10,081 nucleotides of DNA from a bacterium. Its GTDB lineage: Bacteria; Patescibacteriota; Minisyncoccia; Phycocordibacterales; UBA10002. The position numbers were made by a program, and so were the translations under genes. Numbering within the stretch: position 1 is the stretch's first letter; the number at the start of each line of letters is the position of its first letter. Location of the stretch: assembly GCA_030649775.1 (NCBI GenBank), contig JAUSFR010000041.1:1-10081 (forward strand), read 5' to 3'. Of the stretch, positions 1 through 6,224 are shown in pieces. The notes below the pieces were generated by a model. The model searched no databases and was not told where the DNA came from. It saw nothing but the letters and a program-made list of their open reading frames with translations.

Positions 1-973
1 CGCGAAGCTCCCAGGCCAGCCAAAAGTGTTTGTGATGACGGGAAGCGGTCCCGACCCGCTCGTCCTCTCGCTGAAGCGCGGGTGTCTTTCGCCCGAAGTG
101 CTTTCGCTTAAAATTGGCGCGAGGGTGATGTTTACGAAAAATGACCCTGCAGGGAGGTTTATGAACGGCACGACCGGTGTGGTCACCGAGTTTCTAAAGG
201 AAACGGGGACACCTGTCGTCAAAACAAGTTCAGGTAGGTCAATTCCCGCCGAACCGCTTTCGTGGATGATACAGGACGGCGGAAAAGTACTCGCGCAGGT
301 GGAACAGATTCCACTCCGCCTCGCGTGGGCCATCACCGTGCACAAGAGCCAAGGGATGTCGCTTGATAGCGCCCATATGGACCTCGGAAGTGCGTTTGAA
401 TATGGGCAAGGGTATGTCGCGATTTCGCGCGTGCGCACCCTCACGGGGTTGTCGCTCTCGGGGCTGAACACCCGCGCGCTTGAGGTACACCCGAAAGTTT
501 CGGCCGAAGACAAACACTTTCGCGCCTCGTCGGAGAGCGCGCGGGAGAAGTTTCAGGCAATGGAAGTGGAGGAACTCGCGGAGCTTCACCACCGCTTTAT
601 TCGCGCGATTGGTGGAAAACCCGGGTCGGGGAAGCGGGCTCACCTCAAAAAAGAAAAAGTGGATACGCTCGCGCTTACGATGGCACTCGTGCGGAAAAAA
701 CTCTCGCTCTATGACATCGCGAAGGAGCGAGGGATGACACACGGTACCATTCTTTCACACCTTGAAAAGTTGACGGAAGCGAAGGCGCTTCTGCCCGAGC
801 GCGACCTCGCGCACCTCTCGCCCGACCCCGACCGTCTTGCTCGCATTGAAAAAGCCTTCAAGACAGTGTACGCGAAGACCAAAGAACTCAAACTTTCCCC
901 TGCTCGGGAACTTTTGGGTGACTCCTATTCGTTTGAGGAACTACGTGTGGCGCGCCTCCTGCTTGCTCGGTAA
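1..973 (+). CDS. PIF1/RecD-type DNA helicase, C-terminal part (5' end outside the window)
   Basis: The frame is open from base 2, so the gene starts upstream and only the second half is present. Residues are counted from the Val at nt 26. A GARVMFTKND...NGTTGVV segment (31-53) and AWAITVHKSQGMSLD (101-114) followed by GQGYVAISRVRTLTGL (127-142, with the arginine of motif VI in SRVR) are the C-terminal motifs of superfamily 1B helicases of the PIF1/RecD family, which unwind DNA 5' to 3' with ATP. The Walker A half is missing because of the window edge. After the motor, residues about 180-315 form an extra domain; LSLYDIAKERGMTHGTILSHLEKL (226-249) reads as the HTH of an HTH_40/RecQ-C-terminal type module, probably contacting DNA or protein partners. 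The stop is TAA at 971-973. The exact helicase subfamily is uncertain. Confidence 0.88.
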   Translation, partial: AKLPGQPKVFVMTGSGPDPLVLSLKRGCLSPEVLSLKIGARVMFTKNDPAGRFMNGTTGVVTEFLKETGTPVVKTSSGRSIPAEPLSWMIQDGGKVLAQVEQIPLRLAWAITVHKSQGMSLDSAHMDLGSAFEYGQGYVAISRVRTLTGLSLSGLNTRALEVHPKVSAEDKHFRASSESAREKFQAMEVEELAELHHRFIRAIGGKPGSGKRAHLKKEKVDTLALTMALVRKKLSLYDIAKERGMTHGTILSHLEKLTEAKALLPERDLAHLSPDPDRLARIEKAFKTVYAKTKELKLSPARELLGDSYSFEELRVARLLLAR

Positions 974-1027
974 CTCGAAAATAGGCAAAAGAGAAGAGTT
1001 AACGAGCAAGATAGCCTTTTCTCTGGC

Positions 1028-1078
1028 TTTTCCACATCAAGGTGATGAGGGGTGTATGGGTTTTCGGGTTAATCCACA
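1028..1078 (+). other. Two DnaA-box-like 9-mers in the intergenic region
   Basis: TTTTCCACA (1028-1036) fits the DnaA consensus TTWTNCACA, and TAATCCACA (1070-1078) differs from TTATCCACA at one base. They lie in the gap between the helicase and the signalling cluster. Such short motifs occur by chance, and no origin-type gene or AT-rich unwinding region is nearby, so a regulatory DnaA role is only a possibility. Confidence 0.2.
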
Positions 1079-1107
1079 CCTCCGCTCCCCCTTGCATTCC
1101 TTTTAGG

Positions 1108-1116
1108 TGGTATAAT
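1108..1116 (+). promoter_or_regulatory. Extended -10 promoter of the signalling cluster
   Basis: TGGTATAAT is a perfect extended -10 (TGnTATAAT). No convincing -35 hexamer lies at normal spacing, which is tolerated by extended -10 promoters. Transcription would start near 1123, giving a leader of about 32 nt before the ATG at 1155. The next three genes follow in the same direction with gaps of 6, 30 and 40 bp, so this is the likely promoter of all four. Confidence 0.7.
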
Positions 1117-1154
1117 TACCGTTCGGTTACTATTACTATTTTCATGTAAAGCAT

Positions 1155-1424
1155 ATGGACGAAAATCAACAGTACTCCGCTTTGATAAGCGAAATTATTA
1201 AAAAACAGTCGGTCATTCTTGGTCCCGAGATTGCTATTCTGAAGGCGCGAAGCGTCACGGGCCTTATGGTGGACAATGACGGCAAGGTAACCGGTGTCGG
1301 CGTGAATCCGAAGGAGACACTTCAAAACCTTGTTGACCAGTACGTTGAACTTTCGGGCCAAATCGTCAAAAACGCGCTCGGTTCAATTTTCGCAAAGTAT
1401 CCAAATATCAATATTAATAAATAA
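1155..1424 (+). CDS. Small conserved-looking protein of unknown function, first gene of the signalling cluster
   Basis: This 89-residue protein has no signal peptide or membrane segment and no family I recognise. It begins with a helical stretch (residues 1-20), then ILGPEIAILKARSVTGLMVD (22-41), which looks like a strand-helix-strand core ending in a DNDGKVTGVGV turn (41-51), and finishes with an amphipathic helix around LVDQYVELSGQIVKNALGSIF (58-78). It ends only 6 bp before the seven-helix membrane protein and lies just after a strong extended -10 promoter, so it is probably co-transcribed with the sensor, kinase and receiver. That context suggests a signalling accessory or adaptor, but nothing in the sequence proves it. 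There is no Shine-Dalgarno before the ATG. An out-of-phase ATG a few bases upstream is followed directly by TAA. Confidence 0.75.
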   Translation: MDENQQYSALISEIIKKQSVILGPEIAILKARSVTGLMVDNDGKVTGVGVNPKETLQNLVDQYVELSGQIVKNALGSIFAKYPNININK

Positions 1425-1430
1425 CCCTCT

Positions 1431-2153
1431 ATGAACATAGAATCACTCATCACTCTCGGGTATTACGTTTCTTCTATCGCGTTTTTGCTCGCCACCATCA
1501 TCTCGGCGGGCGCGGCTCGCACCTTCGGCAAGTCGGCTCTCGGCTCCATCTTTTCGTACCTCTGTATCGGTACGGGAATATTCTTCATTATTACCGTTTT
1601 TCAGACGCTCGGCTCGGACTTCTTTGGGATTTCGCATGAATCGGTGGATATCTGGTGGCACCTTATGTTTTATTTGGCGCTCTTTTCTTACTTTTTCGGT
1701 TTCAAGGCACTCGTGGGTCTCGCGTCAGGAAACGTAGAGGGTGGATTTATCGGTAAAGAGAAGCAGTGGGGTCTTCTCGCACTCATTCTGCTCGTCACCA
1801 TTTTCGTTATTCCGAGCTCTGCAGAGGGGGCCGTACAGGCATATCTCGCGTCACCGCTCGCACAGCTTGGACTGCATCACTTCCTCGCGTTTATTGTGGC
1901 TGGAGTGGTCGGCTCGTATCTTTTGAGCGTTAAAAAGGATATCGGGCAGATTGGAATCGCGGTCGCCAGCCCCTTCATTCTTGCCGTGTGGTCGTTTAGT
2001 CTTCAACATCTTTGGGAGTTAGTTACGGAAAGTTGGGGGGTAATCACTCTCACGGGCGAACAGATAGAGGGAGTTGAAAGGATTTTTCTCACCATTTCGG
2101 CGCTCTGTATTATCTACGCGGTCATCCGCCTCAAGGCTTTCGCCAAAAAATAG
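1431..2153 (+). CDS. Seven-helix membrane protein, putative sensor partner of the adjacent histidine kinase
   Basis: The 240-residue protein has seven hydrophobic segments: about 9-29, 40-60, 76-98, 113-130, 148-166, 171-194 and 217-234. Charges follow the positive-inside rule for an N-out, C-in topology: R30/K34, K109/K111, K168/K169 and R233/K235/K239/K240 are all on the cytoplasmic side. With that topology every histidine (H69, H77, H149, H150, H193) lies at or near the outer face, together with acidic residues D63, E70, D73, E196, E200, E210 and E213. This arrangement could bind a metal, heme or other ligand; that is inference. No enzyme motif is visible. The gene is 6 bp after the small unknown gene and 30 bp before a histidine kinase that has only one short N-terminal anchor, so a role as a separate sensory module is plausible. 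It may also be an unrelated membrane protein. Confidence 0.85.
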   Translation: MNIESLITLGYYVSSIAFLLATIISAGAARTFGKSALGSIFSYLCIGTGIFFIITVFQTLGSDFFGISHESVDIWWHLMFYLALFSYFFGFKALVGLASGNVEGGFIGKEKQWGLLALILLVTIFVIPSSAEGAVQAYLASPLAQLGLHHFLAFIVAGVVGSYLLSVKKDIGQIGIAVASPFILAVWSFSLQHLWELVTESWGVITLTGEQIEGVERIFLTISALCIIYAVIRLKAFAKK

Positions 2154-2183
2154 TCGCTTACAATCTCGATAGCTCTGTTCCTA

Positions 2184-3935
2184 ATGACACTCACGGTTAC
2201 GTCGATAGTGCTCGCGATAGGGGGTCTCTCCGCCAGTATTTACTTTGTCATTAAAGACTACAAGGCGAAGGAGGTACTCGCAAAACGTGAGCAGGATGTG
2301 AGCAGAAGAATGTACGAGCTCGCCATCTTGAAGGAGCTCGGCGACCGTATCGGCTATTCGCTTGATGTTCAACAAATCATTGACATCATCATCAATTCGC
2401 TCCACCAGTTTATTGACTACTCCGCCGTCTCCTATATGCTTCTTGGTCCCGAGAAGCTCATCTTCAAGATGCATCTTGAACGTTCGGTGCACCAGCGGTT
2501 CGTGAACGACATCAGGGACCGAATGCTCGGTTCTCTCTCCGCGCTTCTTGACCGTGAGTTCAACAAGAAGGATGTGAAAGAAATTCTTTCCGGGGCCATC
2601 ATTATTGAAGAGCTGGACGAGCCGGTACGTTCGTTTTTCAACATTCCTCTCGTTATTGACGAAAAAGTGGTCGGGGTTCTCACCGTTGCCGATACGAAGA
2701 CTGGCCTCTACAAAGAGGAAGAAATGACCATTTTGTACAAGATTATCCAGCAGGCCTCAAAAGCGGTGACGAGTCTTCAGGGGGTGGTCAAATCGGAGCA
2801 GGCGAAGGTGAACGCGATGGTGGAGAGTATGGCGGACGGCGTGGTGATGACCGACATTGACTACCGCATTATGGTGGTCAACCCGAGCGCGCGGGCGATT
2901 ATCGGCCTGCCCAAGAAAGAGAGTCTTACCATTTTTGATTTCATAGACAACTTGGAAGGAAAGTTTGATATTCGCGGGAAACTTGAAGAAAGCGTGAAGC
3001 TCAACAAACCGTTTAAGTCGGAGGAGGTACTCATCAAAGACAAGTTTTATCGGATTTTCGTATTTCCCGTTAATGCGGCGGTCGGAGGAGAGGTAGAGGA
3101 GAAAAATGCCGTGGGAGGCGTGGTGATTTTCCATGATGTCACCGCCGAGCGCGCGGTGGAGCAAATTCGCGAGCAGTTTACCTCTATGATTGTGCACGAG
3201 CTTCGGACCCCGCTTTCCGGTATCAACAAAATTAGCGAACTCCTGCGTTCCGGCGAACCACCGCTTACCAAACCGGAGGTTGACAACTATATCAAGATGA
3301 TAAGCGTCAACAGCACCAGTATGCTTGACCTCGTAAATGACATCTTGGACGTGGCGAAGCTGGAGGCGGGGAAGTTTGATGTCAAAAAAGAGCCTGGCGA
3401 TATCAAAAAAATCGTGGACAATCGGTTGGAGTTTTTCAAAGTGAGCGCCACTGACGCAAAGCTTACTCTGAAGGTCGTCTACGACCCCGCGCTTCCCGAG
3501 CTCGTCCCGCTAGACGAATCCGCCGTAAAACAAGTGCTGAACAATCTTATCTCAAACGCGCTTAAGTTTACGAAAGCGGGTGGTACGGTGGACATTTTTG
3601 TCGCGAAACATAGCACGAATGCGAAAATCACCGAGGAATTCGGCAAGCTTTCCGGAAAAACGAGTGTAGCGCTTCCTGACGAGAAATTCTTAAGTGCTCC
3701 CGAATCAATCGTCGTGGCCGTGTCAGACAGTGGTGCAGGCATCAATCCCACCAGTATCAAGGAGCTGTTCAACAAATTCAAACAGCTTGATAACAAGGCC
3801 GAGGCGGGCGTGAAGGGTACGGGACTTGGCCTTGCGATAGCGAAGGGTATCGTCGAGGAGCACGGGGGCTTTATCGGTGCCGTATCGGAAATTGGGGTTG
3901 GGAGTGTCTTCTACTTTGTGATACCATTGCAATAG
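2184..3935 (+). CDS. GAF-PAS sensor histidine kinase with one N-terminal membrane anchor
   Basis: This 583-residue two-component kinase autophosphorylates on histidine and passes the phosphate to a receiver Asp. Visible in order: one membrane segment (about 3-23), a charged linker helix (24-50), a GAF-like domain (about 50-200, with FFNIPLVIDEKVVGVLTV), a PAS domain (about 208-325, starting NAMVESMADGVVMTDIDYRI), HisKA with the H-box FTSMIVHELRTPLSGI and phosphoacceptor H338, and HATPase_c with N-box NNLISNALKF (453-462), DSGAG (515-519), an F-box FNKFKQ (529-534) and GTGLGLAIAKG (545-555). Between the N-box and DSGAG there is an insert of about 30 residues (476-506) not usual in the family. 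It follows the seven-helix protein by 30 bp and precedes the receiver gene by 40 bp. It has no extracellular sensor domain, so input is either cytosolic through GAF/PAS or from the membrane neighbour. No Shine-Dalgarno is visible. Confidence 0.95.
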   Translation: MTLTVTSIVLAIGGLSASIYFVIKDYKAKEVLAKREQDVSRRMYELAILKELGDRIGYSLDVQQIIDIIINSLHQFIDYSAVSYMLLGPEKLIFKMHLERSVHQRFVNDIRDRMLGSLSALLDREFNKKDVKEILSGAIIIEELDEPVRSFFNIPLVIDEKVVGVLTVADTKTGLYKEEEMTILYKIIQQASKAVTSLQGVVKSEQAKVNAMVESMADGVVMTDIDYRIMVVNPSARAIIGLPKKESLTIFDFIDNLEGKFDIRGKLEESVKLNKPFKSEEVLIKDKFYRIFVFPVNAAVGGEVEEKNAVGGVVIFHDVTAERAVEQIREQFTSMIVHELRTPLSGINKISELLRSGEPPLTKPEVDNYIKMISVNSTSMLDLVNDILDVAKLEAGKFDVKKEPGDIKKIVDNRLEFFKVSATDAKLTLKVVYDPALPELVPLDESAVKQVLNNLISNALKFTKAGGTVDIFVAKHSTNAKITEEFGKLSGKTSVALPDEKFLSAPESIVVAVSDSGAGINPTSIKELFNKFKQLDNKAEAGVKGTGLGLAIAKGIVEEHGGFIGAVSEIGVGSVFYFVIPLQ

Positions 3936-3975
3936 GTTGCAATAGGTTATTACTCGTCTGTTAACCGTAACTCGT

Positions 3976-4386
3976 ATGAAAAAAATCTTAATTATTGATG
4001 ACGACACCACGTTTCAAAAGACGATGTCCGATTCACTCGCGTCGCTACACTATACGGTCGCTTCGGCGCTGGACGGGGAGGAAGGACTTGCGAAAGCTCT
4101 TGCCGAAAAACCCGACCTAATACTACTTGATATCAAAATGCCAAAAATGGACGGCATCACTTTCTTGAAGAAGCTTCAGTCGGGAGGCGAAGATTCCACG
4201 AAGATACCCGTGCTGGTAACCTCCAATATTTCCACGATGGATAATATCAGCGAGGGAATTGCTCTCGGTATCAAGGGCTATATCGTCAAATCCGACGAGT
4301 CGCTTGATACGATTGTGCAACATGTTGAAGAATTGCTTAATCCCAAAAAGGGGGTGAGCGGTCTTCCTTCCCGCCTCATTTCGTAG
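3976..4386 (+). CDS. Stand-alone CheY-like receiver (response regulator)
   Basis: The 136-residue protein is a single receiver domain. The acidic pocket is D8-D9-D10, the phosphoacceptor is D52 in LILLDIKMPKMDG, the switch residue lies in VTSN (T82/S83), and the conserved lysine is K105 in GYIVKSD. No DNA-binding or enzymatic output domain follows; only a short tail (about 124-136) remains. It is the last gene of the cluster and is surely the partner of the kinase just upstream. Output must therefore come from protein-protein contact or phosphotransfer to something outside the window. The last 20 bp of the gene and its stop recur, with two changes, at 4508-4529. The gene is followed by a terminator at 4576-4603. 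Confidence 0.95.
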   Translation: MKKILIIDDDTTFQKTMSDSLASLHYTVASALDGEEGLAKALAEKPDLILLDIKMPKMDGITFLKKLQSGGEDSTKIPVLVTSNISTMDNISEGIALGIKGYIVKSDESLDTIVQHVEELLNPKKGVSGLPSRLIS

Positions 4387-4529
4387 GTACGGTGAATTAC
4401 GAAACTATGGCTTAGACACACTCTCTGTCATTCCAGCCTGTCTGCGTGTACGCACAGGCAGACGAAAGCTGGAATCTAGGTTTCTGCTGTACTATTCTGA
4501 ATTCCTGCCTCCCCGTCTCATTTCGTAGG
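4366..4529 (+). repeat. Near-exact 22-bp direct repeat spanning the receiver stop codon and a downstream copy
   Basis: Positions 4366-4387 (end of the receiver gene through its TAG) and 4508-4529 match at 20 of 22 bases; both contain CTCATTTCGTAGG. The hairpin repeat at 4428-4475 lies between them. The second copy is non-coding, and its flanks GCCTCC (4507-4512) and GGAGGC (4528-4533) can pair. This looks like a local duplication associated with a repeat insertion. Confidence 0.6.
4428..4475. repeat. Dispersed hairpin repeat carrying a nested palindrome
   Basis: The arms ATTCCAGC (4430-4437) and GCTGGAAT (4468-4475) form the common hairpin of this window with its GAAA loop (4464-4467), but a 26-bp palindromic block (4438-4463) sits in the loop side. 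Within that block GCCTG (4436-4440) pairs with CAGGC (4455-4459) and TGCG with CGCA, or alternatively GTCTGC (4440-4445) with GCAGAC (4458-4463). It is a repeat nested in a repeat. Confidence 0.75.
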
Positions 4530-4575
4530 AGGCTTCTCCATTACCCCTCTGGGTAGAGCGCGTAGTTTCATTAAA

Positions 4576-4603
4576 AAAACAGCCTCCGTTTGGTGGCTGT
4601 TTT
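4576..4603. terminator. Bidirectional intrinsic terminator
   Basis: AAAACAGCCTCC (4576-4587) pairs with GGTGGCTGTTTT (4592-4603) with one mismatch and a GTTT loop. The stem is flanked by A-runs on one side and T-runs on the other, so it can act in both directions. It lies between the receiver gene (plus) and the small unknown gene (minus), which converge. Confidence 0.85.
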
Positions 4604-4620
4604 GCTTACCCGCTTTCCCG

Positions 4621-4971
4621 CTACGCCTTGCGCTTCGCCGTGGTGAAGGGCTGTGTTGAGATATCAATCTCAAATTGGGTGACGATGTCCTGTGGCCAGC
4701 GGTTCACGAAGACGGTGAACTTCTCGGCTACCTCGGGTGAGATGCAAGGAAGGAATGTGTGATAGGGCGACCTCTCACACACCCCAAGTCGGAGAAGGAG
4801 ACGAACTGCCTGTTCTGCTCCGCTACACGTTTCGAACGCCTCTCTGAATGTCTTTATGTCGGAGAGCGCGAGAATGGCCTGCTCCGCGCTCATCTTGAGA
4901 AGCAGAATAGGTGGAGGGTTTTTTGGTGGTATGAGAGGAAGCAGTAAAAACGGGAAATATAAAGTGCTCAT
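4621..4971 (-). CDS. Small protein of unknown function
   Basis: The 116-residue product has a proline- and leucine-rich N-terminus (YFPFLLLPLIPP, residues 5-16) and a predicted helical body from MSAEQAILALSDIKTFREAF (27-46) onward, with Cys at 49, 65 and 76. I recognise no family. The start at 4971 is favoured because a -35/-10 pair (TTGACA at 5006-5011 and TACAGT at 4983-4988, both minus strand, 17-bp spacer) places the transcript start about 5 nt before it. An internal start at Met27 is possible and would remove the odd hydrophobic N-terminus. The gene converges on the receiver gene across the shared terminator. The inverted-repeat element at 5015-5146 begins directly behind its promoter. 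Confidence 0.6.
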   Translation of the reverse strand: MSTLYFPFLLLPLIPPKNPPPILLLKMSAEQAILALSDIKTFREAFETCSGAEQAVRLLLRLGVCERSPYHTFLPCISPEVAEKFTVFVNRWPQDIVTQFEIDISTQPFTTAKRKA

Positions 4972-4982
4972 AGTTCGTGGAC

Positions 4983-5011
4983 ACTGTATAAATCTCTTCC
5001 TCGCTTGTCAA
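4983..5011 (-). promoter_or_regulatory. Promoter of the small unknown gene
   Basis: On the minus strand a perfect -35 TTGACA (5006-5011) is followed after 17 bp by TACAGT (4983-4988); TATACA (4985-4990) is an alternative -10 at 15 bp. The start codon is only about 5-7 nt downstream of the predicted start site. The -35 overlaps the AATAT duplication (5010-5014) of the mobile element, so part of this promoter lies at the insertion junction. Confidence 0.6.
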
Positions 5012-5014
5012 TAT

Positions 5015-5146
5015 TAGGACTTACGCGTTTGACCCACCTTTATAGTCTTTTCTTTCTGTCATTCCAGCGAAAGCTGGAATCCAGGGCTTTACCGCATATT
5101 CTGGATTCCCGTTTTCACGGGAATGGCACCAAACGCGTAAGTCCTA
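5015..5146. mobile_element. 132-bp MITE-like element with 17-bp perfect inverted ends
   Basis: TAGGACTTACGCGTTTG (5015-5031) is repeated perfectly in inverse orientation at 5130-5146. The element is flanked by AATAT on both sides (5010-5014 and 5147-5151), a probable target duplication. Inside are two hairpins in opposite orientation: ATTCCAGC/GCTGGAAT (5061-5068, 5073-5080) with loop GAAA, and ATTCCCGT/ACGGGAAT (5105-5112, 5117-5124) with loop TTTC. Such paired inverse hairpins resemble a REPIN. It encodes no protein and must have been moved by a transposase elsewhere. It lies between the stop of the pseudouridine synthase (5159) and the promoter of the next gene. Confidence 0.8.
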
Positions 5147-5158
5147 AATATGTCAGGC

Positions 5159-5971
5159 CTACGCGAAGAGCGTACCCAGAAACTCTTTGAGTTCGTCCCC
5201 GAGGATAGGGCGGTGCGAGCCTGCCTGTAGATTTGCGAGTTTAATGTTGAGAATTCGGACACGCTGGATGTCCTCCACCTCCTGAAAGAGCGCCGAGCAC
5301 ATACGCCTTACCTCGTGGCGTTTTTCCTCGGTAAGAGTGACGACAAAAGTCCTCTCGTTCAGTATCGTCACTTTACACGGCTTCGTCTGCTCGTTTTCAA
5401 TTTGAGGCCCCGCCTCCATTTTCTGCTTGAAACTTCCGCGGAGCGGAGTTCTGGTCGTCACAACATATTCTTTTTCGTCGGCGTAGGCGCTGGAAAGCAG
5501 TCGGTCGGTAATGCGTCCGTCATTCGTGAGAATCATCAGTCCGTGCGCCTCTTTCTCAAGCGAACCGATAGGGAAAACGCCCTTCGGGAACGAATGAGTG
5601 TTTTCGTTATTCCTGCTCTTTTTCTTATTCCCGTTTTCTTTTTTATTTTCGCTATTTTCCTTATTTTCATTATTCTCCTCTTGTGTTGAAATACCCTTCG
5701 GCTTGTTGTAGGCATAGTAGAAGTAGGGAGTCGGCTTTCCCCGAAACTTCACCTCCACGAGGTCGATTTGTTGTACCATCATTCCCACCTCCGCCTTTTT
5801 GTTGTTAATAAACACCTGACCTTTTTTAATAAGGTCATCGGAGGCCTTTCGTGTGGAGAATTTCTTCCACGCCAAATACTTGTTGAGTCGCATCGGGAAG
5901 GCTGGGGGAGGGGTTGTAGATGCGGGAGCTGTTTTAGTTGTTCTCTGTGAGGAAGATGTTGGTTTACGCAT
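5159..5971 (-). CDS. RsuA/RluB-family rRNA pseudouridine synthase with altered catalytic motif
   Basis: Members of this family turn a specific uridine of rRNA into pseudouridine. From the start at 5971 the protein has 270 residues: a Thr/Pro/Ser-rich tail (1-26), an S4 RNA-binding domain (about 27-75, MRLNKYLAWKKFSTRKASDDLI), then the catalytic domain with YAYNKPKG (87-94), GLMILTNDGRITDRLL (144-159), KEYVVTT (167-173) and EEKRHEVRRM (215-224). The usual catalytic motif GRLD reads GSLE (136-139), so the nucleophilic Asp is Glu and the neighbouring Arg is Ser. A low-complexity Asn/Lys/Glu insert of about 30 residues (96-125) sits just before it. The open frame extends to 6097, but the extended -10 at 5982-5990 and a terminator at 6026-6047 favour the 5971 start. 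Activity cannot be assumed. Confidence 0.88.
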   Translation of the reverse strand: MRKPTSSSQRTTKTAPASTTPPPAFPMRLNKYLAWKKFSTRKASDDLIKKGQVFINNKKAEVGMMVQQIDLVEVKFRGKPTPYFYYAYNKPKGISTQEENNENKENSENKKENGNKKKSRNNENTHSFPKGVFPIGSLEKEAHGLMILTNDGRITDRLLSSAYADEKEYVVTTRTPLRGSFKQKMEAGPQIENEQTKPCKVTILNERTFVVTLTEEKRHEVRRMCSALFQEVEDIQRVRILNIKLANLQAGSHRPILGDELKEFLGTLFA

Positions 5972-5981
5972 AGTAGGGGTC

Positions 5982-5990
5982 AGTCTAGCA
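5982..5990 (-). promoter_or_regulatory. Extended -10 promoter of the pseudouridine synthase gene
   Basis: On the minus strand TGCTAGACT matches TGnTAnnnT. The predicted start site (about 5975) is 4 nt before the ATG at 5971, with no room for a Shine-Dalgarno, so the mRNA would be nearly leaderless. This supports choosing 5971 over the longer open frame. Confidence 0.55.
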
Positions 5991-6016
5991 CGAGGAAGAT
6001 GAAGTATGAAGTACAT

Positions 6017-6047
6017 ATAAAAAAGCGCTCCGATGAACATCGGAGCG
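6017..6047 (-). terminator. Intrinsic terminator for the minus-strand gene upstream
   Basis: CGCTCCGATG (6026-6035) pairs perfectly with CATCGGAGCG (6038-6047). Read on the minus strand the stem is followed by CTTTTTTAT, a standard intrinsic terminator. It ends transcription of the gene at 6194-6520 and separates it from the pseudouridine synthase promoter. Confidence 0.85.
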
Positions 6048-6089
6048 TCTTGGGTTGGAGAGTCTACGGGGTTATACCGTCGCTTTCCT

Positions 6090-6224
6090 GTGGTCATGCG
6101 ACCACTGCTCGCCTACGGCGGTGTGGGTCTACGACCACTGCTCGCTTACAGCGGTGTGGGTCTACGACCACTGCTCGCTTACAGCGGTTGTGGTCATGCG
6201 ACCACTGCTCGCTTACAGCGGTTG
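6090..6224. repeat. Four tandem 33-bp repeats, each able to form a hairpin
   Basis: CGACCACTGCTCGC begins at 6099, 6132, 6165 and 6199 (spacings 33, 33, 34). Each unit holds CGCN-TAC-NGCG. In the first unit this is CGCC-TAC-GGCG (6110-6120) and in the others CGCT-TAC-AGCG, a compensated pair change. Junctions between units pair too: GTGGTC-ATGC-GACCAC at 6090-6105 and again before the fourth unit, and GTGGGTC-TAC-GACCAC between units one to three. The last unit encodes the C-terminus of the minus-strand gene at 6194. Confidence 0.85.

Noticed and set aside
1012..1035. Terminator after the helicase gene
   Set aside because: AGCC/GGCT is only a 4-bp stem with an 8-nt loop before TTTT, too weak to call.
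1028..1078. Replication origin
   Set aside because: There are only two weak DnaA-like boxes and no dnaA, dnaN or AT-rich unwinding element nearby.
2757..3197. Minus-strand open frame opposite the kinase
   Set aside because: It is antisense to the well-supported PAS/HisKA region, with no promoter or recognisable domain.
5972..6097. Longer start of the pseudouridine synthase at 6097
   Set aside because: It would translate through the terminator at 6026-6047 and the repeat edge, and there is an extended -10 just before the ATG at 5971.
6090..6224. CRISPR array
   Set aside because: The 33-bp units are directly adjacent with no variable spacers, each contains a hairpin, and no cas gene is near.
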